Positions 27,033 through 35,208 of a stretch of 64,000 nucleotides of DNA are shown here, piece after piece (positions within the stretch are counted from its first letter, which is position 1; the number at the start of each line of letters is the position of its first letter). Both the position numbers and the translations under genes were made by a program. Origin of the DNA: Candidatus Melainabacteria bacterium (GTDB taxonomy: Bacteria; Cyanobacteriota; Vampirovibrionia; Obscuribacterales; Obscuribacteraceae). Location: assembly GCA_003963305.1 (NCBI GenBank), contig RXJR01000010.1, positions 1 through 64,000 of the forward strand, given 5' to 3'. Below the pieces are notes generated by a model. The model made no database searches, was not told the DNA's origin, and worked only from the letters and a program-made list of their open reading frames with translations.

Positions 27033-27638
27033 ATGGCGAATTTTTGCGAACAAGTCGAAACTGCGCAACCGGTGTCAGTCGACAATCACGCCGCTCTGAA
27101 ACTATCCCTGGAATCAACTGGGAGAATGCCGAATCCCAATCAAAGGAGAGAAACTGTTTCGTTCGGTCAGGTCGACAGCGTCATATTACGAGACGACTGG
27201 GAGAAAGGCATAACCGAAGCAAGTCCCGCTCCATTCAGCGAGTATCATTCGACCAAATTTCCGGAAACCAAACTGTGTTTCTTTTACCGCGGTCACCGCA
27301 TGTCCGAGAGCGGCAGTAACAGCTTTACACAGACTCTGTCCCAGGCAGATCACGCCCTCTCGCAATCCGAGATCAAATCGCTGGATGAGGTGCTTGGCAC
27401 CAAAGCAGACAAAGAGTCATACACGATGCTCGATGCAAGAACCCAGTCGCTGAACGGAAAGCGAGTGCTGATCGTACGGGGCGCCTACCTGGAAAATCAC
27501 TACGAAAACGAAACAGTTTATGTCGACTCGGACGGTTCAGGCAGTGCGGTTCAGGAAATTTACTGGCAATCGCCACGCTCTGACTATGCAGCCCAGGGGC
27601 AAGTCAGAGCCGCCCTGCGTTCCATTTCCTGGAAGTGA
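27033..27638 (+). CDS. Unknown protein paired with the LysM/protease-like gene
   Basis: A 201-residue soluble protein starting MANFCEQVETAQPVSVDNHA, with AGAGGA six bases before the ATG. It begins 14 bases after the upstream stop. It is mixed alpha/beta, with strands near KLCFFYRGHRM and KRVLIVRGAYLENHY. There is no signal peptide, membrane helix or known motif. The tight spacing behind a protease-like effector makes a chaperone, substrate or immunity protein a possible role, but that is only context. A weak hairpin GGCTGA/TCAGCC at 27711-27728 lies about 70 bases beyond its stop. Confidence 0.75.
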   Translation: MANFCEQVETAQPVSVDNHAALKLSLESTGRMPNPNQRRETVSFGQVDSVILRDDWEKGITEASPAPFSEYHSTKFPETKLCFFYRGHRMSESGSNSFTQTLSQADHALSQSEIKSLDEVLGTKADKESYTMLDARTQSLNGKRVLIVRGAYLENHYENETVYVDSDGSGSAVQEIYWQSPRSDYAAQGQVRAALRSISWK

Positions 27639-27710
27639 GCGAATCGCGCACCACTGCTGCTGCTGAAGCACCTACGCACTGCAAAGTCTCGGGAAATAAG
27701 GGCTATATTC

Positions 27711-27728
27711 GGCTGACACATTTCAGCC
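27711..27728 (+). terminator. Weak hairpin after the LysM gene pair
   Basis: Perfect six-pair stem GGCTGA/TCAGCC with loop CACATT, followed by an A/T-rich stretch but no T-run. It lies between two same-strand genes and may end the upstream transcript. Confidence 0.35.
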
Positions 27729-27862
27729 ACCATAAAATTCGATAATTGTTCAATTCAATGTGCAGTTGATTGACAGGCATTCCAGCCATTCATAACCGAC
27801 TCGCGGTGTAAAAAAACGACCAGACTGCAGTAAAAAAACTTTCAAAAGAAGTGAGGTGCAAC

Positions 27863-28279
27863 ATGCAATTTGAGACGACCGAATCAGCCAATGCTCGCAA
27901 CAGCAGTGAGTCACAGCAGGCGATTCTGAGCGCCGCGGAAATTTTCAGCATCGAAGACCGCAATGTCAGGCGAGTCGCGGCCACAACATGGGGCGCGCGC
28001 GCAAGCGGGATTCCAGAGCTCACTGATGTTCTTCTAACGGATCAGTCGGTTCAAGGACAGCACCAACTCACAGTTGAAGCATGCGGAACTTCACTGCCCA
28101 GCAGCAAGGATGAGACCCTCGCCAGAAGCCTCGTTCAAGTTGACAAAATGCATGACAAAAACTTGGCAAATGCCATTTTCCACGAGCTAAAGGGCGAGTT
28201 GTCAAAAATAGCTGACAATCCCCCCACTGCCTTACAGCGCTTCAATGAGCTAAAAAATTGCCAGGGCTCGCCGGAATAA
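27863..28279 (+). CDS. Unknown small acidic protein
   Basis: A 138-residue protein from ATG 27863, with GAGG about six bases upstream (a GTG at 27851 is the alternative). It starts MQFETTESANARNSSESQQA and is probably mostly helical and acidic, ending KNCQGSPE. The word SANARNSS also occurs in the DnaJ-like protein just downstream (about residue 88). This may be chance or a shared linker. No signal peptide and no family recognised. Confidence 0.65.
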   Translation: MQFETTESANARNSSESQQAILSAAEIFSIEDRNVRRVAATTWGARASGIPELTDVLLTDQSVQGQHQLTVEACGTSLPSSKDETLARSLVQVDKMHDKNLANAIFHELKGELSKIADNPPTALQRFNELKNCQGSPE

Positions 28280-28588
28280 GCAGCCGCTTTCAAAAGTTTC
28301 ATCCAGTTTGCCACTGCCGCCACCATATACAGCATCACATTCAAAAGACGCCTTTTACTATGCACCATATGCAGTGCAACAAGAAGCGAAGTTTCGACTG
28401 CAAAAGTAGTCGATCATGACAATTCGCAACCCCTGTTAAAGCACTAAACTGGTGAGAAGTCGGTGTACAGTGACGCCTTTTACTGTGTATCATGGGGGCT
28501 GGAATCTAATCTAGAAGTGTTCTAGGAAAAACGGGCACCAGCTTTCCTCTCGGACCAGCTTTGCTGAAAAACCAAAGACAAGACCAAG
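28280..28588 (+). promoter_or_regulatory. Intergenic region with a 13-bp direct repeat
   Basis: GACGCCTTTTACT occurs at 28347-28359 and again at 28472-28484, in the same orientation, upstream of the DnaJ-like gene. The copies are 125 bases apart and both are followed by a near match to TGT/TGC-ATCAT/CCAT. They could be operator or promoter elements. No clear -35/-10 pair is seen. Confidence 0.3.
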
Positions 28589-29557
28589 ATGCCAGACGAC
28601 CGCAGCGGCGTATCTAAAACTCAGACCAGCAAGGATTATTACTACATCCTCGGTGTACGTCCCGATGCGACTTCAGAAGAGATTACAGAGGCCTATCATG
28701 ACCTCTACGAAAAGTTCGGGCCGCACGTCAGCGTTCAGGGTATGGACCCTGACATTTTGATCAAGACATTCAAAGACATCTCCGATGCCTATGAAGTCCT
28801 GATCGATCCGGCTAAGCGTCGGGAATACGACAAAAACAGCGCCAACGCTCGCAACAGCAGCTCAGACCTGCGCGCCCTCTGGACGAAGCACGCGAGTGCC
28901 GCTCCCACTGCTGAGATGGACAAAGATCGGCAGCCCAAAGTGCAGGCGATGGCGATCGAAATGGAGCTGGAGGTGACACTTAAAGAAGCTATCAAAGGCA
29001 CGCACCGGCAGATAAAAATCAGCGATCCAAAACCATGCTCCGAATGTTCAGGTCAGAGAGCCGTGAACAAGATGCAATGTCAAAATTGCCGCGGACTTGG
29101 CTATTTCAACGTAGAGAGAAACGAAGAAATAGACCTGCCGCCCGGCATGTACGACCAGATGGACATAAGAATCCCCGATAAAGGCCGCTACGACCTCCGC
29201 GCAGCGCGCAAAGGCGACCTGATTGTCAAAGTACATCTCAAACAACACCCGTTTCTGTCAGTACTTGGAAGAGACCTGGTTTGTACCGTACCTGTGACCA
29301 TTTACGAAGCGATGCTAGGTGCTGATATCGAAGTGCCGTCCGCGACTGGAAAAGTTGTGATGAAGATTCAACCGCTAACTCAAACAGGTCGGGTCTACAG
29401 ACTGAAAGGACTGGGACTGGCTGGCGCGGATCAGCTAGTTACTACAGAAGTCGTGATTCCGCAGCAATTGACTGGTGAGGAAGTGGCCCTCTACAGGAAG
29501 CTCAAAGAGCTATCCAGGGAGCCAAACCCACGAGATGCCATCTTTAGCAAATTGTGA
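28589..29557 (+). CDS. Degenerate DnaJ-like protein lacking the HPD motif
   Basis: A 322-residue protein with DnaJ architecture: a J-like domain (about residues 16-85), a shortened zinc region and the two C-terminal substrate-binding barrels (from about residue 120). The HPD tripeptide that stimulates DnaK is replaced: the position reads EKFGPHVS. Only two Cys motifs remain (CSECSGQ and CQNCRGLG) instead of four, enough for one zinc at most. It may bind clients without driving DnaK ATP hydrolysis. The ATG at 28589 has only a weak purine tract upstream. Not adjacent to dnaK or grpE here. Confidence 0.9.
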   Translation: MPDDRSGVSKTQTSKDYYYILGVRPDATSEEITEAYHDLYEKFGPHVSVQGMDPDILIKTFKDISDAYEVLIDPAKRREYDKNSANARNSSSDLRALWTKHASAAPTAEMDKDRQPKVQAMAIEMELEVTLKEAIKGTHRQIKISDPKPCSECSGQRAVNKMQCQNCRGLGYFNVERNEEIDLPPGMYDQMDIRIPDKGRYDLRAARKGDLIVKVHLKQHPFLSVLGRDLVCTVPVTIYEAMLGADIEVPSATGKVVMKIQPLTQTGRVYRLKGLGLAGADQLVTTEVVIPQQLTGEEVALYRKLKELSREPNPRDAIFSKL

Positions 29558-30245
29558 GGCTCGCGTAAGCCGCATACGATGCAGGTTTAAGAGCAACCAC
29601 ATGACAACCGCAATCCTATCCAAGAGCCTGAAAACCCTGGCCAGGATTGATGCATCAGCTCCGCTAGACATCACATTTTGCAATTTCTTTCGTTTTTAAA
29701 GACTGTTGCGCCTGCGCCAGCCAGTTAACAGTCCAACGTAATACACCCCGAGGCGCCAGCACGCCCAAATATTAAAATTGTCAAGAGGCTGGTCCTGTGA
29801 GGCTTTCAGATGATACGGGGCTAAGGCGAAGTTGTAACTGTTCTTCAAAGAAACTACGCTGAGGGTACATTTCTCCGTTTCCTCCGCCTAGGTCCCGAAT
29901 CCCCCTGTTCTAACCTAGTACTTCATCTTCAGCCTTCCCTCCTTGCCCTGAGCAAGCTGGAATTCTGACCGTGAGTGGATCTGGATGAAATGACCGTTTA
30001 CTCGAGCTGCGGTTTTCACAACACCACCCCGGCTCAATCACACGCACCTCGCGAAAACCGTGTTGAGGTGTCAAGGGCGATGGTTGTCATCGGCTCCGTT
30101 TCATCACGAACATCTCCTCAGCGAGTGATGGTGTTCGAGCGATGGCAACTCCCAAAGTCCATTCATCAACCAACACCTCACTTCCGAGGTGCCTATTTCC
30201 GTGCCTCCAACTCCATAAGTTGGTCGCAGGAAGGAGAACAAGATC
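29558..30245 (+). promoter_or_regulatory. 688-base gap with the structured leader of GC-rich block B
   Basis: The left part is host-like, with a seven-pair repeat GACTGTT/AACAGTC (29701-29707 with 29727-29733) and CTAGGT/ACCTAG near 29890. From about 29940 it becomes GC-richer. Just before the gene lie CACCTC-ACTTCC-GAGGTG (30174-30191) and CCAACT-CCATA-AGTTGG (30207-30223), then AAGGAG (30231-30236). The ACTTCC hairpin shares 13 bases with the one at 2519-2531. No protein gene is seen. Confidence 0.45.
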
Positions 30246-31244
30246 ATGAGTACCAAAGCAAGCAGGTCTGTCGAAGACGTCGCTGCTAAGGTCGCCGCCG
30301 TGGCAAAGGTCGACGAGACCGCAGTCCGTGAAGCGATCTACAACGCGATTCGTATCGGCAGCCTCAAGCACTCCGAATTCGGTTTCTTGACCTTCAATGG
30401 CGTGCTGCCGTTGCAGCTGCCTGACGGTCTTCGTCTCGCCATCCTCCCCGACATCCACGCCCCTGCTCACCACGAGCAGATCATGTGGGCGGTCAAGGAG
30501 TTCCTGGCGGACTACCAGCCCCACATCCTCGTCCTGATCGGCGACGTCGGCGATGTGTTCGGTCTTTCGGCCTGGCCGAAGAACGCGCGCATCCCGGAGA
30601 ACCTGGCATGGGAGGTCGGCGAGACTCGTGAGCTCATCGACGAGCTCATCGAGTGCTCCGGCGCCATGCACACGTTCATCACCATGGGCAACCATGAGGA
30701 CCGCAACCGTCGCTGGCTGATGAACGTCGGCTCGAAGATCGCCGGTCTCGTCGGCATGGGCTCCCGTGAGCCGATCATGTCGTTCCACGAGCTGCTCGGC
30801 TACAAGCCCGGTGACCCCGTCACCTTCATCTACGACCTCCAGAACGCCGGCGGTTTCGGCGGCGGTCTGAAGCTCAATGGCGACCTCAAGCTGATTCACG
30901 GCTACGTCGTGCGTCCGCGTCCCGGCGCCAGCCCGCGTGCGGTGTCCGACAAGGACCTGCAGTCTGTCGCGCACGGTCACACCCACCGTCTCGGTTCGAA
31001 CATGCGTGAGATCACCAAGGGCGTCATTCGCTCCTACGAGCTCGGCATGCTGGTCAACCCGAACCACTCCATGATGGGCTACGCCAACCTGCTCAACAAC
31101 TGGCACCCCGGCCTCGCCGTTGCCACCGTTGTGAACGGCAAGGTCCACATGAACATGATCCCGATCATCGAGGTCGAGATCGACGGTCGGCCGCGCCACG
31201 TCTTCCAGTGGAACGGCAAGCTGTACACCTCGACGGACCGCTAA
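30246..31244 (+). CDS. Calcineurin-like metallophosphoesterase
   Basis: A 332-residue protein. An N-terminal helical part (1-60) precedes a metallophosphoesterase core with all metal ligands: DIH (Asp69, His71), GDVGD (Asp100), GNHE (Asn149, His150), a His in IHGY and GHTH (His245, His247). Such enzymes cleave phosphomono- or diesters with two metal ions. The substrate is unknown. This class is common in phages and in DNA/RNA repair. AAGGAG lies nine bases before the ATG. It is the first gene of GC-rich block B; the third gene is a relative that has lost these ligands. Confidence 0.92.
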   Translation: MSTKASRSVEDVAAKVAAVAKVDETAVREAIYNAIRIGSLKHSEFGFLTFNGVLPLQLPDGLRLAILPDIHAPAHHEQIMWAVKEFLADYQPHILVLIGDVGDVFGLSAWPKNARIPENLAWEVGETRELIDELIECSGAMHTFITMGNHEDRNRRWLMNVGSKIAGLVGMGSREPIMSFHELLGYKPGDPVTFIYDLQNAGGFGGGLKLNGDLKLIHGYVVRPRPGASPRAVSDKDLQSVAHGHTHRLGSNMREITKGVIRSYELGMLVNPNHSMMGYANLLNNWHPGLAVATVVNGKVHMNMIPIIEVEIDGRPRHVFQWNGKLYTSTDR

Positions 31245-31338
31245 CCCGCCCGTCTTCACAGGTAATCAGGCAGCAGAGCCAGTCGCAATTCCGCGGCTGG
31301 CTTTGACGCGCCTATATCTTCGAATCTAAGGAGAAGTT

Positions 31339-32106
31339 ATGAGTACTTCAAGAAAGAAGGCGGGCCCGCAGCTCAGCAAGCCGCGGAACTGGCCGCCCAA
31401 GAGTGTCCTGGAGCCCGGCACTAGCCACAAGTGGGTTCCCGTCGTGGCGTTCGACTTCCACGAGGTCGTCGTCAGTTTCATGGAGCAGTTCGCCCGCGTG
31501 GCCAACGCTTCATACCCTGGTGCCAACCTGGATGCGTCCAAGGCTGGTTTCTACAACTTCGGGTACGACCCGGAGGTGGGAATCAACCCGGTCGAGTTCC
31601 AGCACCTGTTCAAGCACTTCTGCATGCTCTCGTCCGGCGGCTACGGCGACCTGCCGATGATCCCCGGCATCAAGGAGCAGATGGAAGCGATCAAGGCTGC
31701 CGGCATCGGCATCACCATCCTCACCTGGGTCCCGGGCGCAACGGACGTTGTCGGCGACGACAAGAACCCGCTGCACTCGGGCATCGCCCAGCGTGAGACG
31801 ATCAGGCTGATCGAGAAGCTCGGTCTGCCCGTCGACGTCGACCGTGACGTCAAGTTCATCTCGCCGAACCAGAAGCCGGGCTACCTGGGCAAGAAGCACA
31901 TTCCGCTGCTTGTCGAGGACAACCGCACGACCGCTGTCGCCGTGGCTGACATGGCACACGCGGCAATTCTGGTGCCGACGAGCTACAACCAGGTGACCTG
32001 CCCGAACGTTCTCCGGCTGAAGAGCCGCGACGAGCTGAGCGCACGGGTCATCGGCTTCTACGAGGAGCTGCGTTCGCGCGGTCTCCTTCTCGAAGGGAGG
32101 CGATAA
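31339..32106 (+). CDS. HAD-like phosphatase-fold protein with a DFH motif
   Basis: A 255-residue protein with haloacid-dehalogenase motifs in order: FDFHEVV (Asp39; the usual second Asp is His41), ITILTW (Thr129), a Lys in KPGYLGKK, and LVEDN (Asp194). It most resembles small nucleotidase or phosphatase HADs. The general acid/base Asp is replaced by His, so its activity may differ. The basic N-terminal 30 residues (STSRKKAGPQLSKPRNW) may contact nucleic acid. AAGGAG lies before the ATG. Its stop lies two bases from the next start, so the last two genes of the block are coupled. Confidence 0.8.
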   Translation: MSTSRKKAGPQLSKPRNWPPKSVLEPGTSHKWVPVVAFDFHEVVVSFMEQFARVANASYPGANLDASKAGFYNFGYDPEVGINPVEFQHLFKHFCMLSSGGYGDLPMIPGIKEQMEAIKAAGIGITILTWVPGATDVVGDDKNPLHSGIAQRETIRLIEKLGLPVDVDRDVKFISPNQKPGYLGKKHIPLLVEDNRTTAVAVADMAHAAILVPTSYNQVTCPNVLRLKSRDELSARVIGFYEELRSRGLLLEGRR

Positions 32107-32108
32107 CC

Positions 32109-33233
32109 ATGGCTAAGCGAAACAACACCCTGAAGCCGGTGGTCGTCAAGGAGCACGCCGTTCAGTCTCTGGCTGAGGCGGGCATCTACGACCTCGAGCT
32201 TCCCAACGGCACCAAGATCGTGGCCCTGGCGAACACCCTGTTCCCCAACCACGACGAGAACGCCGTCAAGCTCATTCTCGACCACATCGAGCGCACTCGC
32301 CCGGAGGTCGTGTTCCTGCTCGGTCACATCGCTGACGAGGACTCGTTCCGAGCGCTGGCCGACACCGAGGTCAACTTCCTCCACCGTCTGAAGGACGCCC
32401 AGGCGCTCGCAGACGCGATGGCCAACGATGGCTTCGAAGAGCGCGTTCTGGCGCTCGGCAAGGCCAACGGCGACTTCATCAAGCGCTTCGCCCAGTTCGG
32501 CGCGTCGGTGTTCTACATCCCTTCGTGGACGAACATCGGTCTGCCCAACGAGCTCTCCATCATGGACTACGTCCAGATGAAGAAGCGCTTCCTCGACACC
32601 TGGGCGGCCAACCACCCCGACGCTTCGGACATCCCGTCTGACCCGTCGGTGAAGCTGCCCACCGAGATCGACGAGCTGTTCGGCATCGACGGTCTGGAGA
32701 ACATCCAGGTCCTGCCCTACGGCGCCGGCGTGCTCGTGAACGGCACCACGCTGTTCATGGTCGGCTCCTTCCGTCGCCGTGCCGCTGGTGACTCCTCGCA
32801 GGAGGAGTGGCTGCAGCGCGGTTACGACATCGTCAAGAGCGTCGACGGCAAGTCGGGCTCTGCCTGGTGGACCGACATCGAGCACACGCTGCCCGAGCCG
32901 GTGAACAACAGCCACCAGTCGCACGAGGTCGGCTACCTCTGGCAGGCGAACCGGAACGGTCACCTCGGTGACTACCACCGTCGCAGCCAGAGCATCGGTG
33001 TCTTCACGATGTACCACGACCACCTCTTCGGCGAGGTCGTTCCCTTCGTGCCGGGCAGCGACGGTCGTCGTTCGCTCGTCATCGAGGGTCACTCCTACAC
33101 CGAGGAGACCGCGGGCGCCAAGAAGAACGGCGGCACCCTGAAGCTGGCGCACTCGAAGAGTGAGCCGCTCAAGGTCAATGCCCCGACCCGCCGCGGTGCC
33201 GCTGCTCGCTCGACCCGGTCGCGCAAGCGGTAA
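32109..33233 (+). CDS. Metallophosphoesterase-like protein lacking metal ligands
   Basis: A 374-residue protein. Its early part aligns with the enzyme at 30246: IVALANTLFPNHDENAVKLI against AILPDIHAPAHHEQIMWAV, and PEVVFLLGHIADEDSF against PHILVLIGDVGDVFGL. Here Asp-Ile-His has become Asn-Thr-Leu and the GD metal ligand has become GH. The later His cluster (MYHDH) does not match GHTH. It is therefore probably a pseudo-enzyme partner or regulator of the active copy. The tail is very basic (RRGAAARSTRSRKR), which suggests nucleic-acid binding. It starts two bases after the HAD gene and ends the block. Confidence 0.78.
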   Translation: MAKRNNTLKPVVVKEHAVQSLAEAGIYDLELPNGTKIVALANTLFPNHDENAVKLILDHIERTRPEVVFLLGHIADEDSFRALADTEVNFLHRLKDAQALADAMANDGFEERVLALGKANGDFIKRFAQFGASVFYIPSWTNIGLPNELSIMDYVQMKKRFLDTWAANHPDASDIPSDPSVKLPTEIDELFGIDGLENIQVLPYGAGVLVNGTTLFMVGSFRRRAAGDSSQEEWLQRGYDIVKSVDGKSGSAWWTDIEHTLPEPVNNSHQSHEVGYLWQANRNGHLGDYHRRSQSIGVFTMYHDHLFGEVVPFVPGSDGRRSLVIEGHSYTEETAGAKKNGGTLKLAHSKSEPLKVNAPTRRGAAARSTRSRKR

Positions 33234-33282
33234 TCGCAAACGACTCTAAAAGCGGCGCTGTATGCCGGCTCGAATGAGTCGT

Positions 33283-33296
33283 CTCTCTTCGGAGAG
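33283..33296 (+). promoter_or_regulatory. UUCG tetraloop hairpin after GC-rich block B
   Basis: CTCTC-TTCG-GAGAG, a five-pair stem with the stable UUCG loop, 50 bases after the last stop codon of the block. It precedes a longer terminator-like hairpin. Confidence 0.45.
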
Positions 33297-33313
33297 CTGG
33301 GAAGAGTCTGCAT

Positions 33314-33374
33314 CCGGAGTGTCACGTAGCAAGCGAAAGCTTGTGAAATGGCACTCCGGCTCTGCAGATTTTTT
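33314..33374 (+). terminator. Long GAAA-loop hairpin with T-run closing GC-rich block B
   Basis: CCGGAGTG (33314-33321) pairs with CACTCCGG (33352-33359). An inner AAGC/GCTT closes on GAAA (33335-33338), with imperfect pairing between. Six T follow at 33369-33374. This is the likely transcription terminator of the block. Confidence 0.65.
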
Positions 33375-33390
33375 CTGGCTCGCCGTTTAT

Positions 33391-33396
33391 TATAAT
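33391..33396 (+). promoter_or_regulatory. Possible -10 box for the zinc-ribbon gene
   Basis: A perfect TATAAT lies 73 bases before the ATG at 33469. No good TTGACA-like -35 is found 16-18 bases upstream, so the promoter call is tentative. Confidence 0.35.
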
Positions 33397-33468
33397 CGAT
33401 AGTATTATCCGGTTTGCCACCAAAAATGGTGACGGTGTAACATACTCACTTCAAACAGGAGAGACCAG

Positions 33469-33750
33469 ATGAAAAACCGGGGCGTGTGCCGGAAATGCAA
33501 ATCTCGCGACATCATTCGCATCGACGCAAAACTGGAAGGCGGCACCGTAATTTATCTGGGTCTGGTAGAAACAGTGGCATTGACTCGTTACATCTGCGGC
33601 AGTTGTGGATTTACCGAAGAGTGGGTGGATGAGCCAGAAGACATCGACAGATTGAAACGCCGCTTTCAATCACGCTTCAGAACGGATCTGCCCGAAACTA
33701 AAGACGACAAGGGACCAAATCCTTCTCGCTGGGACAAATTCAAAACCTAG
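33469..33750 (+). CDS. Small zinc-ribbon protein
   Basis: A 93-residue protein with two CxxC knuckles: CRKC (residues 8-11) and CGSC (about 43-46). It fits a single zinc-ribbon fold, possibly of the transcription-factor or DUF-type family seen in many small bacterial proteins. The tail is basic and polar (RLKRRFQSRFRTDLPE). AGGAGAG lies eight bases before the ATG. It has host-like codons and converges on the VWA gene, with one base between the stops. A nucleic-acid or protein-binding role is inferred. Confidence 0.8.
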   Translation: MKNRGVCRKCKSRDIIRIDAKLEGGTVIYLGLVETVALTRYICGSCGFTEEWVDEPEDIDRLKRRFQSRFRTDLPETKDDKGPNPSRWDKFKT

Positions 33751-33751
33751 A

Positions 33752-34921
33752 CTAAAACGGGCTGCTGGGTCTATCCGAGATGCTGTCTACAAGCGCTCTT
33801 GTTAAACCTGAACGCTGCAACTCACCGAAAGTCTTGCTGGAAACGATTGGAAAAGTGCGCTGTAAATTTTGCACGAAACCGGCACCATCAAAGGTATTCC
33901 CGACCTGCAAAAATGTAATTCTGATTTCATCGGGGCGTCGCATTTGACTCATTGTCTGCCCGATCACTTGCACGACTGAACCTTTGTCGGTTGGCTCACC
34001 ATCGGTGATTATAGCGACGATAAGCGGCTTGACGTTGCCGTTTGTAAGGTCTTTCCTGCTGAAATAATCGCCAAGGGTCTGTCTCAGCGCAGTCGCCTCA
34101 TTGGTCAGACCACCAGGACGAAATTCGGTGAAAATTTTCGGAATGTCCTGCACTTTCACATTCGGAAAAATTCTTGTGCCGGTGGAAAAGAGAACCACAC
34201 TCAGACCAGCAGGAGCAGCACTCTGATATTGCTGGGTGAGTGCGGCGATTTGCGCTCCACACCAATCCCAGCGGGTCATGCCGCCGAAGCCGCCACCACC
34301 ACCGAGACTGATACCGCCGAAAGCAGCCAATATGTGCATCAAACTGCTGCTGTTATTTCCCAGACCAAGGCTAGCCAAACCGCTGCCAGAGCCGACCCCA
34401 GGGCAGTCAGGAGTGTTCATCGATCCACTTTTGTCGATGACCAACACCACATCATGCTGTGCCAGTTTCTTCAGCTCGAGCTGTGTGATTCCACCGGCAA
34501 GTGGTCTTTGTTCTGCTTGACCGCGCATCATGTAATCCTGACTTCCACCGTTGAGCGGGCGCAGATTAGACGAGGCTTGATCGGCAAAAGCCTGCATGTC
34601 GTTACGTTGCACGCCGCCGGCAAGCGGTGCGCGCCCCATCGAGGCTTGCTGATTTAGGCCATTGTCGTCGGCAAAGCCCTGCATGTCGTTGCGTTGAACA
34701 CCGCCCTGTATGACATTTCCAGGTCCAACAAGACTGGATGAACCATTGCTGCTGTCTCTGAAATTAGGCGCCGGTGCGGGACCGTCATCTGGATTGCTGT
34801 AGGATGGCGCTTGCGGTGCGGCTCCACGTTGAATACGAAAGGACTCTTGCGCAGTAACGCTGCCCATCGAGAAAGTGGAGAAAGTGACCAAACTCAGCCC
34901 GATAGCAAGCAGCTTCTTCAT
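33752..34921 (-). CDS. Secreted von Willebrand factor type A domain protein
   Basis: A 389-residue exported protein. The signal peptide MKKLLAIGLSLVTFSTFSMG is followed by a Pro/Gly/Asn-rich region with near repeats (GGVQRNDMQGFAD and GGVQRNDMQAFAD). The VWA domain from about residue 155 has an intact metal-binding MIDAS: DKSGSM, a Thr in GGLTNEAT, and TDGEPTD. Such domains bind proteins in an Mg-dependent way. A Gly-rich insertion (SLGGGGGFGGMTRWDW) sits after the first motif. It is periplasmic or surface-exposed. It sits between GC-rich blocks B and C but has host codons. Confidence 0.9.
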   Translation of the reverse strand: MKKLLAIGLSLVTFSTFSMGSVTAQESFRIQRGAAPQAPSYSNPDDGPAPAPNFRDSSNGSSSLVGPGNVIQGGVQRNDMQGFADDNGLNQQASMGRAPLAGGVQRNDMQAFADQASSNLRPLNGGSQDYMMRGQAEQRPLAGGITQLELKKLAQHDVVLVIDKSGSMNTPDCPGVGSGSGLASLGLGNNSSSLMHILAAFGGISLGGGGGFGGMTRWDWCGAQIAALTQQYQSAAPAGLSVVLFSTGTRIFPNVKVQDIPKIFTEFRPGGLTNEATALRQTLGDYFSRKDLTNGNVKPLIVAIITDGEPTDKGSVVQVIGQTMSQMRRPDEIRITFLQVGNTFDGAGFVQNLQRTFPIVSSKTFGELQRSGLTRALVDSISDRPSSPF

Positions 34922-35150
34922 TGGAGCCGTAAAACCTCTGTCCCAACCTTATTTTTGAGACGACGCGCAAACTGTCATGTTCCTCATAATGCTAGCGCCT
35001 ATTTGTCAAACAAGCGACAGTTCAAGCTAAAACAGCAATTCAATTCTCCTTAGTAGACGCTTCGTTTATCGCTTTCAGTTTAAATACTAAAACAAATAGT
35101 ACTCAGGAAGCAAAAAATTCCGGCACCATATATGACACTACCCGCTACGC
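34922..35150. other. Short AT-rich gap between the VWA gene and GC-rich block C
   Basis: No gene, RNA or repeat is recognised. It should contain the VWA promoter. The GC-rich sequence begins abruptly near 35145. Confidence 0.4.
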
Positions 35151-35181
35151 CTTCAGAGGGGGCGATGTGCCCCCTCTGAAG
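35151..35181 (-). terminator. 13-bp inverted repeat closing GC-rich block C
   Basis: Perfect arms CTTCAGAGGGGGC (35151-35163) and GCCCCCTCTGAAG (35169-35181) with loop GATGT lie 28 bases beyond the stop of the 72-residue gene. There is no T-run on the minus strand. It has the same position and style as the repeats after blocks A and D. Confidence 0.6.
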
Positions 35182-35208
35182 CGTGACTGACTCGCCTGCG
35201 ACGCTGTA

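Noticed and set aside
29880-29920. tRNA T-arm-like sequence (GGTCCCGAATCC) in the gap before block B
   Set aside because: The loop is not the canonical TTCRA and no acceptor stem, D-arm or anticodon arm fits on either strand.
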